From Candidatus Gastranaerophilales bacterium (GTDB taxonomy: Bacteria > Cyanobacteriota > Vampirovibrionia > Gastranaerophilales > Gastranaerophilaceae): a stretch of 64,000 nt of DNA. The notes under the pieces are model-generated. The model saw only the letters and a list, made by a program, of their open reading frames with translations. It was not told where the DNA came from and did not search any database. The DNA is taken from contig CALVAA010000004.1 of NCBI GenBank assembly GCA_944325315.1, positions 1 through 64,000 on the forward strand. Reading direction: 5' to 3'. The number at the start of each line of letters is the position of its first letter. Within the stretch, counting starts at the first letter, position 1. The translations under genes and the position numbers were made by a program. Of this stretch, positions 1-8,237 are shown piece by piece.

Positions 1-3
1 AAT

Positions 4-76
4 CTGGGGCGGAAGGATTCGAACCTCCGAAATGCCTGGACCAAAACCAGGTGCCTTACCACTTGGCGACGCCCCA
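4..76 (-). tRNA. tRNA-Gln (UUG)
   Basis: Read on the minus strand this folds as a cloverleaf. The acceptor arms are 70-76 and 5-11, the T-loop reads GGTTCGAATCC, and the anticodon arm is CCTGG-loop-CCAGG with loop TTTTGGT, giving anticodon UUG (Gln). The discriminator base is G at position 4. CCA is not encoded, because the next bases do not match. Confidence 0.93.
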
Positions 77-122
77 TTGGACAAATAATATCTTATAATA
101 TAAAAGAAATTTGTCAAGAATT

Positions 123-974
123 TTATATGGAATACTGTGGATTATTTATGACATCAGCAATTGCATTTATTAAATCTTGTGTAATCTCTTCAATGTATGC
201 TTGGGTTGTCATACCGTTAATCACAAGGTCGGCTATATCCATAGTAGGGCGAATATATCTAAATGCTGTTTGATTTACATCATGGAATTGCATTTTTGCA
301 GCCATTCCGGTTTTGCCTCTGCTTGCAGCACGGGAAAACCATCGGTCTTTGATAACTTCAAAGGGCGTGTAAACATAGATTTTAACATCAGCAATGTCTC
401 TTAATTTTTCGTGGAGAACATACAAACCTTCATTTAGAACAAGTTTTGCCGGTTTTTTTAGTATAGAATCTTTTTTGCTTTCGCAAGTTACAAAATTATA
501 CAAAGGAGAATAAATTTCTTTTCCCAATTTAAGGTTAATTAAATGTTCGCGCATAAGCTCCAAATCAATTGCATCAGGAGTATCAAAGCTAAAACCCGAT
601 TCGAAAAGATTCTCATAGCTTCCTGCTTCTTTTAATTCTCTCGAAGCATCTTTATAGTAATCATCACAACACACAACAGTGTAGACATTATTTGTATCAG
701 ATTTAATACAAGCTTTTGCAGCGTTTTTTACAAGCGTTGTCTTGCCTGAAGCGCTTTCACCTGCAATAGACATAATAAAAGTAGAATCTTTTTCTAAAAT
801 GGCTTTTCTTGCAATATTAAAAATAAAACCTTCGTTTATTCTCAATATTAACGGCTGTTTCTGTCTTCTGTCACGTGCTATAACTTCTCTGATATTTTCC
901 AAAATTTGAGACATCATAGACATGGTTGCCAGTTTTTTAGCTTGTTCAATTTCACTATTTGTTAATTCGCCCAT
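123..974 (-). CDS. uridine kinase/phosphoribulokinase-family P-loop kinase
   Basis: This 283-residue protein belongs to the uridine kinase/phosphoribulokinase P-loop family, whose members phosphorylate a nucleoside or sugar with ATP or GTP in the cytosol. A Walker A motif GESASGKT lies at about residues 72-79. DDYYKD at 104-109 and FDTPDAID at 130-137 match the acceptor-binding segments of uridine kinases. An arginine-rich lid (RWFSRAASRG) lies near 211-220. About 65 residues precede the P-loop, which is longer than in typical Udk and suggests a specialised member. The substrate is not certain. The ATG lies 6 nt after a TAAAAT hexamer with no Shine-Dalgarno, so the mRNA may be leaderless. Confidence 0.8.
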   Translation of the reverse strand: MGELTNSEIEQAKKLATMSMMSQILENIREVIARDRRQKQPLILRINEGFIFNIARKAILEKDSTFIMSIAGESASGKTTLVKNAAKACIKSDTNNVYTVVCCDDYYKDASRELKEAGSYENLFESGFSFDTPDAIDLELMREHLINLKLGKEIYSPLYNFVTCESKKDSILKKPAKLVLNEGLYVLHEKLRDIADVKIYVYTPFEVIKDRWFSRAASRGKTGMAAKMQFHDVNQTAFRYIRPTMDIADLVINGMTTQAYIEEITQDLINAIADVINNPQYSI

Positions 975-980
975 ATTAAT

Positions 981-986
981 ATTTTA
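981..986 (-). promoter_or_regulatory. -10-like hexamer TAAAAT, 6 nt before ATG
   Basis: On the minus strand TAAAAT is followed by exactly 6 nt and then the ATG of the uridine kinase-like gene. Initiation at the usual distance would start the RNA at or next to the ATG. This is inferred from sequence only. Confidence 0.4.
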
Positions 987-1009
987 ATCCAATTTTAATT
1001 TAATACAAA

Positions 1010-1264
1010 TTATTCATTTTCATCTAAAATGAACTCGTCTGGTGAGGCAATTTCATTTTCCAACAGCTTATATGCCATATAAGCACCGGTTGCAAGCGCT
1101 TTGGGGTCAAGGTCTGTTTTTTGGGAAAGTTCGATAATGGCCGTATTTAATTCCGGATTTTCTTCTTTTATATAATGAATCATGGTTTTTCTCCAGGCAG
1201 GAATATCCTGCATGATTTCCGAAATTATATTTTCAACATTTTCATAAGTTATTAGCGGTTGCAT
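1010..1264 (-). CDS. small hypothetical protein, 84 aa
   Basis: I do not recognise this protein. It is acidic, predicted mostly helical, and has no signal peptide or membrane segment. It is followed 35 nt downstream on the same strand by the uridine kinase-like gene. The ATG lies exactly 6 nt after TATAAT (1271-1276), with no Shine-Dalgarno. This supports both the start and the reality of the gene. Coding is plausible from its length and clean intergenic borders, but the function is unknown. Confidence 0.6.
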   Translation of the reverse strand: MQPLITYENVENIISEIMQDIPAWRKTMIHYIKEENPELNTAIIELSQKTDLDPKALATGAYMAYKLLENEIASPDEFILDENE

Positions 1265-1270
1265 AGATTA

Positions 1271-1276
1271 ATTATA
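1271..1276 (-). promoter_or_regulatory. -10 hexamer TATAAT, 6 nt before ATG
   Basis: A perfect TATAAT on the minus strand is followed by 6 nt and the ATG of the 84-residue protein gene. This is the leaderless-type arrangement seen repeatedly in the window. Confidence 0.5.
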
Positions 1277-1311
1277 TTAAAAGTTTAAAAAAGCGTCAAT
1301 TTTATTTTTTG

Positions 1312-2553
1312 CTATTTATTTAAATAATTATATAAACTGTTTTTTTCAAAAGGAAACTCAACCCCGTCAAAAGCAAATTTATCTATCGAATTTTCAATTT
1401 GCGTTTCAACATCGAAAATATTTTTAGATTTTACGGTTTTATCATTCCTTAATATTTCATCTTCACATCCAAAAGCAAGATTTGCACTTGCTATAGCAAT
1501 TTTTGCCGCAACAACACCGCTTTTTATGTGAGACGGAACAACATTTTCAACATTTAAATACGGATTTACTGTATCTAAAAAATTTGCACCGGATAAAATA
1601 CTATAGGTCTGCCCGATTGCACTTAAAGTATCATTATGCCCAAAGCTGCAATCATTCACCAAAGGCCCTTTGATATATAAAGGAACATTGCTTGTTAGAG
1701 ATTTTATTGTTTTTACCGTATATGGAATTTTATCAAAAGTCACATGGCTAACTCCTTCAACAATGACTTGGACGCCCTTTTGAATAGCCTTTTTAGTCAG
1801 TTCAGAAAAAATCATGTATTCCAACAAGCAAATACTATCCAAAGAATCTAAGCAGGAATCACTCATAAGTCCGTTTGATAAAACTATAGTCACATCATAC
1901 TTTAATAAAATTTCTAAAATTTCATCAAAGTATATATAAAATGGATTTTCTTTGTTTGTTTGTTCGATAAATTTTTCAATTATTTTTGTGCACGGACAAT
2001 AAACAGAACCAATTCTGTTTGTTTTTTTAAGTTTTTCAAGAGAATACTTTGTAGCGCCGGGGTAAATTTTCACAAAATCTACTCCATCCATACAATGTTT
2101 TTCGATATCTGACAATATTTTATCCCTGGAAAGTTTGGAAAAATCTCCATATTCATCCAGCACTTGCCTTGCAGAATCAAGAAGAACAGATGAACCTATA
2201 GGAATTTCAAAAGAAGATAAAAGTGCCTCTCTGATTTCATCAATATATCCGTTAAAAGAAGTTTCGACAAAAACATCAACACCCAAATTTTCAGACACTC
2301 TTGCTATATCTAATTGCTGATTCAGATTAAAAGAATCATCGCTTATGGCGCTTGTAAGCGAAATCTTAGGTTTTACGCCTTCTCCGATTGCAACAGGATG
2401 GACATTCGGCCTTAGGTTATTTTTTAAAATAACAATTTTTGACTCGGCAATTTTTTTTCTTATATATTCCGTATCTTTATTTTCAACCTTTGCAACAAAC
2501 CTTACTTCATCGCTTATTGCACCTAATCTTGCCTGCAAAACTTGACCGGTCAT
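1312..2553 (-). CDS. ThiC-like protein without the Fe-S cluster motif
   Basis: This 413-residue protein aligns by eye with phosphomethylpyrimidine synthase ThiC over nearly its whole length. Shared landmarks are the early LQARLGAIS segment, EIREALLSSFEIPIG (107-120), CMDGVDFVKI (154-163), KENPFYIYFDEILEI (201-215), VQVIVEG (261-267) and YIKGPLVND (293-301). Hallmark catalytic segments are altered: ThiC's SRGGS is CPCTK here (186-190), EGPGH is EGVSH (266-270), and GYDH is GHND (305-308). The C-terminal C-x2-C-x4-C motif that binds the radical-SAM [4Fe-4S] cluster is absent; the chain ends soon after the barrel. It is therefore unlikely to make HMP-phosphate by the known mechanism. It is 9 nt downstream of a class II aldolase gene and almost surely co-transcribed with it. 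Confidence 0.75.
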   Translation of the reverse strand: MTGQVLQARLGAISDEVRFVAKVENKDTEYIRKKIAESKIVILKNNLRPNVHPVAIGEGVKPKISLTSAISDDSFNLNQQLDIARVSENLGVDVFVETSFNGYIDEIREALLSSFEIPIGSSVLLDSARQVLDEYGDFSKLSRDKILSDIEKHCMDGVDFVKIYPGATKYSLEKLKKTNRIGSVYCPCTKIIEKFIEQTNKENPFYIYFDEILEILLKYDVTIVLSNGLMSDSCLDSLDSICLLEYMIFSELTKKAIQKGVQVIVEGVSHVTFDKIPYTVKTIKSLTSNVPLYIKGPLVNDCSFGHNDTLSAIGQTYSILSGANFLDTVNPYLNVENVVPSHIKSGVVAAKIAIASANLAFGCEDEILRNDKTVKSKNIFDVETQIENSIDKFAFDGVEFPFEKNSLYNYLNK

Positions 2554-2562
2554 TATAATCTC

Positions 2563-3198
2563 CTACTTATTTTTGTACACTTTTCTGATATATGAAATAT
2601 CTTTTTTTGATAGCGCCCTTGCGCCTCCCAAAACTTCAGCTCCAAAATATGTTTCGGCGTAAGCTCTCAAAAACTCAAGCTTGTAAAAAGCGTTTTGCAG
2701 GGTTTTATCCCCCACAACAACCCCATGGTTTTTCAACAACACGCAATCATGCTTTTCAAAATATTCACCAACCGCACTTGCAAGCTCAATACTGGAAGGA
2801 CAATAATAAGGCACAAGCGGAACTTTTTCATACATAAGAGCAAAATCCGGCAATATTGGTTTTTTTAATTCAACTCCCGCAACAGCAAAAGCTGTTATTA
2901 CAGGACAATGACAATGTATCACTGCATTTATATCATCACGTCTTGTGTAAATTTCGCTATGAAGTATTTTTTCACTTGAAGGCTTTTTACCACCCGAAAG
3001 CAAATTGCCGCTGTAGTCAATAAGCACAATATCGTTTTCGTCCATATCATTCAAGCATGTGCCGCTTGCAGATATTAAAATTCCATCTTTTATTTTAACC
3101 GAAATATTTCCGCTTACGGAAGGAGACATACCTTTTTGGTAAATACGCTTCGACCAATATAAAATATCATTTTTTGAGCCTTGTTCTATATACTCCAT
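2563..3198 (-). CDS. class II aldolase/adducin family protein
   Basis: This 211-residue protein belongs to the L-fuculose-1-phosphate aldolase/AraD/MtnB family of zinc enzymes that cleave, epimerise or dehydrate sugar phosphates. The expected residues are all visible: SGN at 29-31, SG at 45-46, the SSE motif with acid E76, and zinc ligands H95, H97 and H158 (HCH and NHG motifs). The length is normal for the family. The start is an ATG preceded by GGGAG. It is the first gene of an operon with the ThiC-like gene and is divergent from ispH. Fuculose-, rhamnulose- or 5-deoxyribulose-type substrates cannot be told apart here. Confidence 0.85.
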   Translation of the reverse strand: MEYIEQGSKNDILYWSKRIYQKGMSPSVSGNISVKIKDGILISASGTCLNDMDENDIVLIDYSGNLLSGGKKPSSEKILHSEIYTRRDDINAVIHCHCPVITAFAVAGVELKKPILPDFALMYEKVPLVPYYCPSSIELASAVGEYFEKHDCVLLKNHGVVVGDKTLQNAFYKLEFLRAYAETYFGAEVLGGARALSKKDISYIRKVYKNK

Positions 3199-3292
3199 TA
3201 TTTATAAAACTCCCGAATATTTAATTAATATAAATATTGTACTAAAAAAATGTTTATGATTAAATAAAATTAGCAATATTTAATACTAAATA

Positions 3293-4210
3293 TTGACTTT
3301 AGATGAAAGTTGGTTAAATACCATTAAACAAAATTCAAAAAAAATTAAACTTGCAAAAAATGCAGGATTTTGCTACGGTGTAAAACGAGCCGTTGACACA
3401 ACAATAAAATTAAAAGAAAATAACCCTCAAAAACAAGTTTCTGTTTTAGGCGAGCTGATTCACAACTCCCATGTTATTTCAGAATTGGAAAAACTTGGAA
3501 TTAAAACCATAGATACCATTCCTGAAAAAGGTGAAGGAATATGTATCATAAGAAGTCATGGAGAAAGTGATGATATATTTTCTAAAATTCAAAAAAGCGG
3601 CTTTGAGCTTGTTGATTTAACCTGTTTTGATGTTAAAAAAGTTCAAAAAAAAGCAGTAGAACTAGCTCAAAACAACTATTTTGTTATAATTCTCGGGAAA
3701 AAAGAGCATCCCGAAGTCAGGGCAATATTTTTAAATGCTCAAAAAAAAGCGCAAAATCCGGATAATGTTTTTGTCGCAGGCAGTATTGCCGACTTAAAAA
3801 AAGTTGAAGATAAAATAAAAATTTCAAAAAAAACAGGTGTTGTATTACAAACTACGCAAACAAAAGAATATCTTTTTGAAGTTGTTGAATATCTGTCATC
3901 AATCTGTAAAATATTAAACATCCAAAATACAATATGCCCTTCGACAACCTTAAGGCAGCAGGAGGCAAAAAAACTTGCAGAAGAATCAGAGCTGATGATT
4001 GTTGTCGGGTCTAAAAAAAGCGCCAATACAACACATCTTGCTCAATTACTGTCTAAAATTACAAAAACAATACACATAGAAAAACCTGACGAAATCGAAA
4101 ATTTTAAAGATTTAATTTCAAATTCAAAAAACATAGGAATTACAGCAGGAGCTTCCACTCCCGATTCAATTATAAATAAAGTTATCAAGAATATAGAAAG
4201 TATAAATTAG
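3293..4210 (+). CDS. ispH: 4-hydroxy-3-methylbut-2-enyl diphosphate reductase
   Basis: IspH (LytB) is the last enzyme of the MEP isoprenoid pathway and converts HMBPP to IPP and DMAPP with a [4Fe-4S] cluster. The three cluster cysteines are visible at C27 (AGFCYGVKRA), C111 (DLTCFDV) and C215 (TICPSTTLRQ), and HNSH (57-60) and KKEHPE (137-141) are present. The start shown is TTG; no in-frame ATG precedes C27, and no strong Shine-Dalgarno is present, so the exact start is uncertain. Only 12 nt separate it from rpsA, so the pair is an ispH-rpsA operon. ispE also lies in this window. Confidence 0.95.
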   Translation: MTLDESWLNTIKQNSKKIKLAKNAGFCYGVKRAVDTTIKLKENNPQKQVSVLGELIHNSHVISELEKLGIKTIDTIPEKGEGICIIRSHGESDDIFSKIQKSGFELVDLTCFDVKKVQKKAVELAQNNYFVIILGKKEHPEVRAIFLNAQKKAQNPDNVFVAGSIADLKKVEDKIKISKKTGVVLQTTQTKEYLFEVVEYLSSICKILNIQNTICPSTTLRQQEAKKLAEESELMIVVGSKKSANTTHLAQLLSKITKTIHIEKPDEIENFKDLISNSKNIGITAGASTPDSIINKVIKNIESIN

Positions 4211-4222
4211 AAAGGATAAAAA

Positions 4223-5290
4223 ATGTCAAATGAAACAATGACAAATGAAGAATTTGAGCAATTATTGCAGAATTCTTACACTTACAAAATCAATGTGGCA
4301 GACGTTGTAAAAGGCGTAGTTGTTAAAAAAGAAAAAGACGGGTTTTTGGTAGATATCGGTGCAAAAACAGAAGCTTTTTTGCCAAACCGTGAAATTTCTA
4401 ACTTCCCTGACAAAAATATTGATGATATTGTTAAATTATGGGACGAAAAAGAATTCTACATCATCAAAGACGAAGAAGATGACGAAGTTGCTATACTTTC
4501 CCTCAAAAAAGTTTCTTGCGCTCAAGCATGGCAAAAACTTACAGAAATGAAAAATAATAACGAAAATGTTATGGCAAAAGTATTGTCAAGCGTTAAAGGC
4601 GGTTTAATAGCAGAAATTGAAGGTCTGAGAGGCTTCATTCCATCCAGCCAATTGAGAACCGGAGCACCTTCTGAAATGCAAGTAGGACAAGAAATTGAAG
4701 TTAAAATTCTTGAAGCAGATCCGAAAAGAAACAAACTTATCTTGTCTCAAAGACAAGTTTATACTCAACAGAGAGAAATGGTTGCAGATGAGATAATCTC
4801 AAGACTTGCAGTTGACCAAGTTGTTGAAGGTGAAGTTGTAAGAATTGCAGATTTTGGTGCTTTTGTCGATATTGAAGGAATTGACGGTTTGCTTCCAATT
4901 TCTGAAATTTCCTGGGAAAGAATTAAGCATCCAAGCGATGTCATTCAATTAGGTCAAAAAATCGAAGTTAAAATCATTAAAATTGATGAAGACTTAAAAC
5001 GCATTTCTCTGTCTTTAAAAAGAATGGGTGCAAATCCTTGGGAAGAAATTGTTGACAAATTCAAAGAAGGCGATGTAATAAAAGGCACAATAAATAAAAT
5101 AACTTCATTTGGTGCTTTCATAAATATCTACCCCGGAGTTGAAGCTCTACTTCCTTCTTCTGAAATTGCAGATGGTCAAGTTAATATTAACTCAATGTTT
5201 AATTTAGGAGATGAAGTTGAAGTATTAATTAAAAAGTTCACCCCACAAGAACATAGAATCGGTCTTTCAATGAAAGATATTCAAAAATAA
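4223..5290 (+). CDS. rpsA: 30S ribosomal protein S1 (four S1 repeats)
   Basis: This 355-residue protein has four S1/OB repeats at roughly 22-90, 107-173, 192-260 and 278-350. It is shorter than the six-repeat S1 of Escherichia coli but similar to S1 from cyanobacteria and Firmicutes. Motifs such as GAFVDIEGIDGLLPISEI and GAFINI with EALLPSSEI mark repeats 3 and 4. The start is ATG with AGAAAGGA just upstream. The gene ends at a strong terminator. S1 binds A/U-rich mRNA leaders, which is relevant here because many genes in this window seem to lack leaders. Confidence 0.93.
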   Translation: MSNETMTNEEFEQLLQNSYTYKINVADVVKGVVVKKEKDGFLVDIGAKTEAFLPNREISNFPDKNIDDIVKLWDEKEFYIIKDEEDDEVAILSLKKVSCAQAWQKLTEMKNNNENVMAKVLSSVKGGLIAEIEGLRGFIPSSQLRTGAPSEMQVGQEIEVKILEADPKRNKLILSQRQVYTQQREMVADEIISRLAVDQVVEGEVVRIADFGAFVDIEGIDGLLPISEISWERIKHPSDVIQLGQKIEVKIIKIDEDLKRISLSLKRMGANPWEEIVDKFKEGDVIKGTINKITSFGAFINIYPGVEALLPSSEIADGQVNINSMFNLGDEVEVLIKKFTPQEHRIGLSMKDIQK

Positions 5291-5295
5291 AATCA

Positions 5296-5325
5296 AAAGG
5301 CGGGCTTAAAGCCCGCCTTTAATAT
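5296..5325 (+). terminator. Rho-independent terminator of ispH-rpsA
   Basis: An 11-bp perfect stem (AAAGGCGGGCT / AGCCCGCCTTT) with a 3-nt loop lies 6 nt after the rpsA stop and is followed by a T-rich tract. It could also stop the convergent transcript. Confidence 0.9.
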
Positions 5326-5338
5326 TTATAAATCAAAA

Positions 5339-5536
5339 CTAACCTCTTTTTACAACAGTAGACAAAGGCTCTCCGTAACTGTCAAAATGTCCGGAGGTTT
5401 CTTCTATTGTATATGTTATGGTTTCATCTTTTTGCTTATAATCATTTGCAAGCTTAATTGCATCATTAATGTCCGAAAATTCACCTACTAAATCAGGGTT
5501 GTATGCTCCGCTTTTTTTAACAAATACATTATACAT
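5339..5536 (-). CDS. small hypothetical protein, 65 aa
   Basis: I do not recognise this protein. It is soluble, with a pattern such as VFVKKSGAYNPDLVGEFSDINDAIKLANDYKQK that suggests a small alpha/beta fold. It has a very strong Shine-Dalgarno (AGGAGGATGAT) before its ATG, which argues that it is translated. It sits alone between the rpsA terminator and acpS. Confidence 0.65.
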   Translation of the reverse strand: MYNVFVKKSGAYNPDLVGEFSDINDAIKLANDYKQKDETITYTIEETSGHFDSYGEPLSTVVKRG

Positions 5537-5578
5537 ATCATCCTCCTAAATTGTACAAATATATTTTAACTCAAAAAA

Positions 5579-5938
5579 TTATTTTTCATACAAAATAACA
5601 AAAGCAATTGCTTTATTTTTTTCATGGGATAACGAAAGAGAAATATTAAATTCAAAATCATTATTATCAATAAGGTTAATATATGGTGAATTATTTTTAT
5701 TTTTTAAAATTTCTATTTTTGAATAAGGAACTTTTCTGTTTAACGCACAGCTTATTGCCTTGATAAATGCTTCTTTTGCACAAAAACGGGCTGCAAGATG
5801 CTCGGCCGGACTATAACACGAAAAGCAGTATTCAAGTTCTTTATCCGTAAAGATTCTTTTTAAAAACTTCGAATCATTTTCCAATGTTTTATTTTCAAAT
5901 CGTTTAATATCTTCGATATCAATACCTGTAAATAGCAT
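5579..5938 (-). CDS. acpS: holo-[acyl-carrier-protein] synthase
   Basis: AcpS transfers 4'-phosphopantetheine from CoA to apo-ACP. The 119-residue length is typical. The magnesium ligands D7 (GIDIEDIKRF) and E56 (AARFCAKEAFIKA) are in the expected places, and the C-terminal SLSHEKNKAIAFVI strand matches the family. The ATG lies 6 nt after an extended -10 (TGTTAACAT) with no Shine-Dalgarno, so the mRNA is probably leaderless. Confidence 0.93.
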   Translation of the reverse strand: MLFTGIDIEDIKRFENKTLENDSKFLKRIFTDKELEYCFSCYSPAEHLAARFCAKEAFIKAISCALNRKVPYSKIEILKNKNNSPYINLIDNNDFEFNISLSLSHEKNKAIAFVILYEK

Positions 5939-5944
5939 ATTGAT

Positions 5945-5950
5945 ATGTTA
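5945..5950 (-). promoter_or_regulatory. extended -10 TG-T-TAACAT, 6 nt before acpS ATG
   Basis: On the minus strand TATGTTAACAT precedes the acpS ATG by 6 nt. The TG one base upstream of the hexamer is the extended -10 signature. Confidence 0.45.
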
Positions 5951-6035
5951 ACATAACAGTATAAAAAACAGCAAAAAATTTCTTTTATTGTTTTTATAAA
6001 AATACGGTCAAAAAATTTAAAAAAAGGAAAAAATA

Positions 6036-6593
6036 ATGAGACTTCAACCACTGACAAACACAAATATTAAAAGTGCAAACAACACAATAAACAAAACAAA
6101 AACAGGTTATATGCAAAAAATAAATTTTTCATCACAAGACACATTGGAGCTAACCTCCAAAAAAGACACTAAATTAAGCCTTGTTGATGCCATTTGCGAT
6201 TTTGAAAACGCAGGAATTAAAACCAAAGTTCTTGAAGACGGCACATTAAGCATAAGTGATTACGCACCGGATAAAACATTCATCAAAAACCTTAAACACA
6301 AAGAAGAAGACTTATTTGAACATGTTAGCGAAATAGAAACTTATGCTGATTTTACTTTTTCAAAATTAAAAAGTACGCAAGCGCTTAAAAAAATCGGCAA
6401 AAGTGTAATTTTTTCTTTTTCAAATATAGAAAAAACTCCGAACCTTGAGTATATCGGAAAAGACGCATATTATAACAATTCAAAAATTAAAGACTGCAAC
6501 GGAGTAACAATTTTAAGAGATGCTCACTTTGAAAATTCAAAAGTTGAAAACCCCTATAGTGCAACTGTCGGAAGGAACATGCTTATAGATTAA
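6036..6593 (+). CDS. hypothetical protein with N-terminal INFSS motif
   Basis: This 185-residue protein has a basic, Asn-rich N-terminus ending in KINFSS (28-33), followed by a soluble part. Residues about 60-175 look like irregular leucine-rich/BspA-type units (SISDYAPDKTFIKNL, ADFTFSKLKS, LEYIGKDAYYNNSKIKD). There is no classical signal peptide. The start is ATG with AAAAAAGGAAAA upstream. Its stop and the next start overlap as TAATG, so translation is coupled to the phosphatase-like gene that follows. I cannot assign a function. Confidence 0.65.
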   Translation: MRLQPLTNTNIKSANNTINKTKTGYMQKINFSSQDTLELTSKKDTKLSLVDAICDFENAGIKTKVLEDGTLSISDYAPDKTFIKNLKHKEEDLFEHVSEIETYADFTFSKLKSTQALKKIGKSVIFSFSNIEKTPNLEYIGKDAYYNNSKIKDCNGVTILRDAHFENSKVENPYSATVGRNMLID

Positions 6594-7453
6594 TGTTTAT
6601 AAATAATATATCCAAAGCAAACAGCATAATAAACTATAAGGCCGTCAAAACACCAAAAATTAAATCAGAAGACAACGAAAAATACAAATATACAGATGAT
6701 GGGATTTTTGGCTATGACGGCTATTGGGCTGATTCAAAAATTAATGAAATTATAAGAGCAAACATACTGTCAAAAACGCTATGTGCTTCAAAATCAGCCG
6801 ATACCACACCAAATGAAGTTGAAGTACAGCTTAGTACTTCGAGCAAATATTACAATCTCGGGATGCCGGTTTTAAGTTCCAGAAGTGGAATCCAGTCTAA
6901 TATTTGTACAAATTTGCAAGATATGCCGGATTTTGACGGCGTCCGTGGAAAAACACCCTTGGCAGGCAAAAAAGAAAATGTACTTTGGCGCATGAATAAA
7001 GTTAAAAAATCAGGGATAAAAACAATTATAGACTTACGCTCAAATGGAGAGGTTTCAAAAAATGCACTTGAAGTTTTAAACAAACTAAATATTAAATATA
7101 TCAATTTTCCCATAGAATGCAATTTTTGTGACAAAGCAACACTTGAAAAAATATCAGGCTTTATCAACGCAATAAACGAAAAAGATTACTATATGGGCTG
7201 TGCAAACGGAGAAATGAGAACCGATTTAGCTGTTGCACTAAATTATCTTGTAAACCCTCAAGCACAAAATGCTCCCCAACTATACTACAAACAGAATACT
7301 CCACAAAGAGCAATAACACTCGGCAGCCTAAGAAAATATTTAAAATTGATACAAGAAAACCCCGAAATTGTAACAACATGGGGGTATAGAGATTATAGCG
7401 AATTTATAAACTTGGCAGATAAAAAGCTGCGGATACTTTTAAGAGCACAATAA
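6593..7453 (+). CDS. CX5R tyrosine/dual-specificity phosphatase-like protein
   Basis: This 286-residue protein carries a protein-tyrosine-phosphatase-type active site: C203-A-N-G-E-M-R209 followed by T (CX5R[S/T]), preceded by the DSP-like strand GIKTIIDLRSNGE. The first 100 residues are unrelated, basic and Asn/Ser-rich, with IINYKA near 12-17 as a possible variant of the IxF motif. Its start overlaps the previous stop by one base. The next gene, 16 nt downstream, is a diverged paralogue with its own CX5R site. Likely substrates are phosphotyrosine, phosphoinositide or other phospho-esters; the sequence does not decide this. Confidence 0.75.
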   Translation: MFINNISKANSIINYKAVKTPKIKSEDNEKYKYTDDGIFGYDGYWADSKINEIIRANILSKTLCASKSADTTPNEVEVQLSTSSKYYNLGMPVLSSRSGIQSNICTNLQDMPDFDGVRGKTPLAGKKENVLWRMNKVKKSGIKTIIDLRSNGEVSKNALEVLNKLNIKYINFPIECNFCDKATLEKISGFINAINEKDYYMGCANGEMRTDLAVALNYLVNPQAQNAPQLYYKQNTPQRAITLGSLRKYLKLIQENPEIVTTWGYRDYSEFINLADKKLRILLRAQ

Positions 7454-7469
7454 TTATAACAGGTATACT

Positions 7470-8210
7470 ATGCTAAAACTAACGACAACAAAATACAATA
7501 ATCAAATAAAAACAATAACAAGAAAAATCAAACCTAAACTAACTGTTTTTAAAAAAGAAAAAGACAGTTTTGAAAAGCAGGAAATACTTTGCAAAACAAG
7601 CAACAATTTTAAATTTGTACATTTTCAAAAACAAAACAAAAGCCTTTCTTTAAGTAATATTGAAAACTTTCAGAAACTCAAAAACAACAGCGCAAGAGGA
7701 ACAACACTTTCATCTAAACATAACAGAAAATATCTGAAAGAGCTGAAAAAAGAAGGTTTTAAAAACGTTATTGATTTAAGAGAAAAATATACAAGTGAAT
7801 CATACAGCAAGCTTTGCGAGGAAAACGGACTAAACTACTACAATATTCCCATCGACTCATCAAGCGTTGATGATAGGCAAATTATAAAAAATCTTCCTCT
7901 TTTGTTTAAACTGTTAAACAAAGGAAATTACTACATTGCCTGCGCTCAGGGGTTACATAGAACCGATATTGCGCTTTGTATAAATTATGTATTCAACCCA
8001 AAAGAAACAAATATTCCGACTCTTACGGGTCATTTAAGAGACGGGAAGCTTGTATTTAGCGATATTGCAAGAAGATTGAACAGTATTAAAAAGAATATTA
8101 CGGATGATGAATTAAAACAACTCGGCTGGCAAGATGACTTTAACAAAATATACAAAAAAAGAAAAAAAGATATTATTGATTTTAATACTAAAAAAATAGC
8201 AGCCGGATGA
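7470..8210 (+). CDS. CX5R tyrosine/dual-specificity phosphatase-like protein (paralogue)
   Basis: This 246-residue protein has the signature C158-A-Q-G-L-H-R164 followed by T, preceded by GFKNVIDLREKY, the same arrangement as the upstream gene. The downstream sequence (RTDIALCINYVFNPKE) parallels RTDLAVALNYLVNPQA there, so the two are tandem paralogues. The N-terminal 80 residues are very basic, with VHFQK at 50-54. It is the third gene of the 6036-8210 run. The stop codon lies inside the terminator hairpin. Confidence 0.75.
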   Translation: MLKLTTTKYNNQIKTITRKIKPKLTVFKKEKDSFEKQEILCKTSNNFKFVHFQKQNKSLSLSNIENFQKLKNNSARGTTLSSKHNRKYLKELKKEGFKNVIDLREKYTSESYSKLCEENGLNYYNIPIDSSSVDDRQIIKNLPLLFKLLNKGNYYIACAQGLHRTDIALCINYVFNPKETNIPTLTGHLRDGKLVFSDIARRLNSIKKNITDDELKQLGWQDDFNKIYKKRKKDIIDFNTKKIAAG

Positions 8211-8226
8211 CTGCTATTTTATTTCT
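8193..8226. terminator. bidirectional terminator
   Basis: A 10-bp stem (AAAATAGCAG / CTGCTATTTT) with an 8-nt loop contains the stop codon of the phosphatase gene. Read on the minus strand it is followed by a run of T and would end the rpsF-ssb-rpsR transcript as well. Confidence 0.8.
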
Positions 8227-8237
8227 ATTTCATCAAA

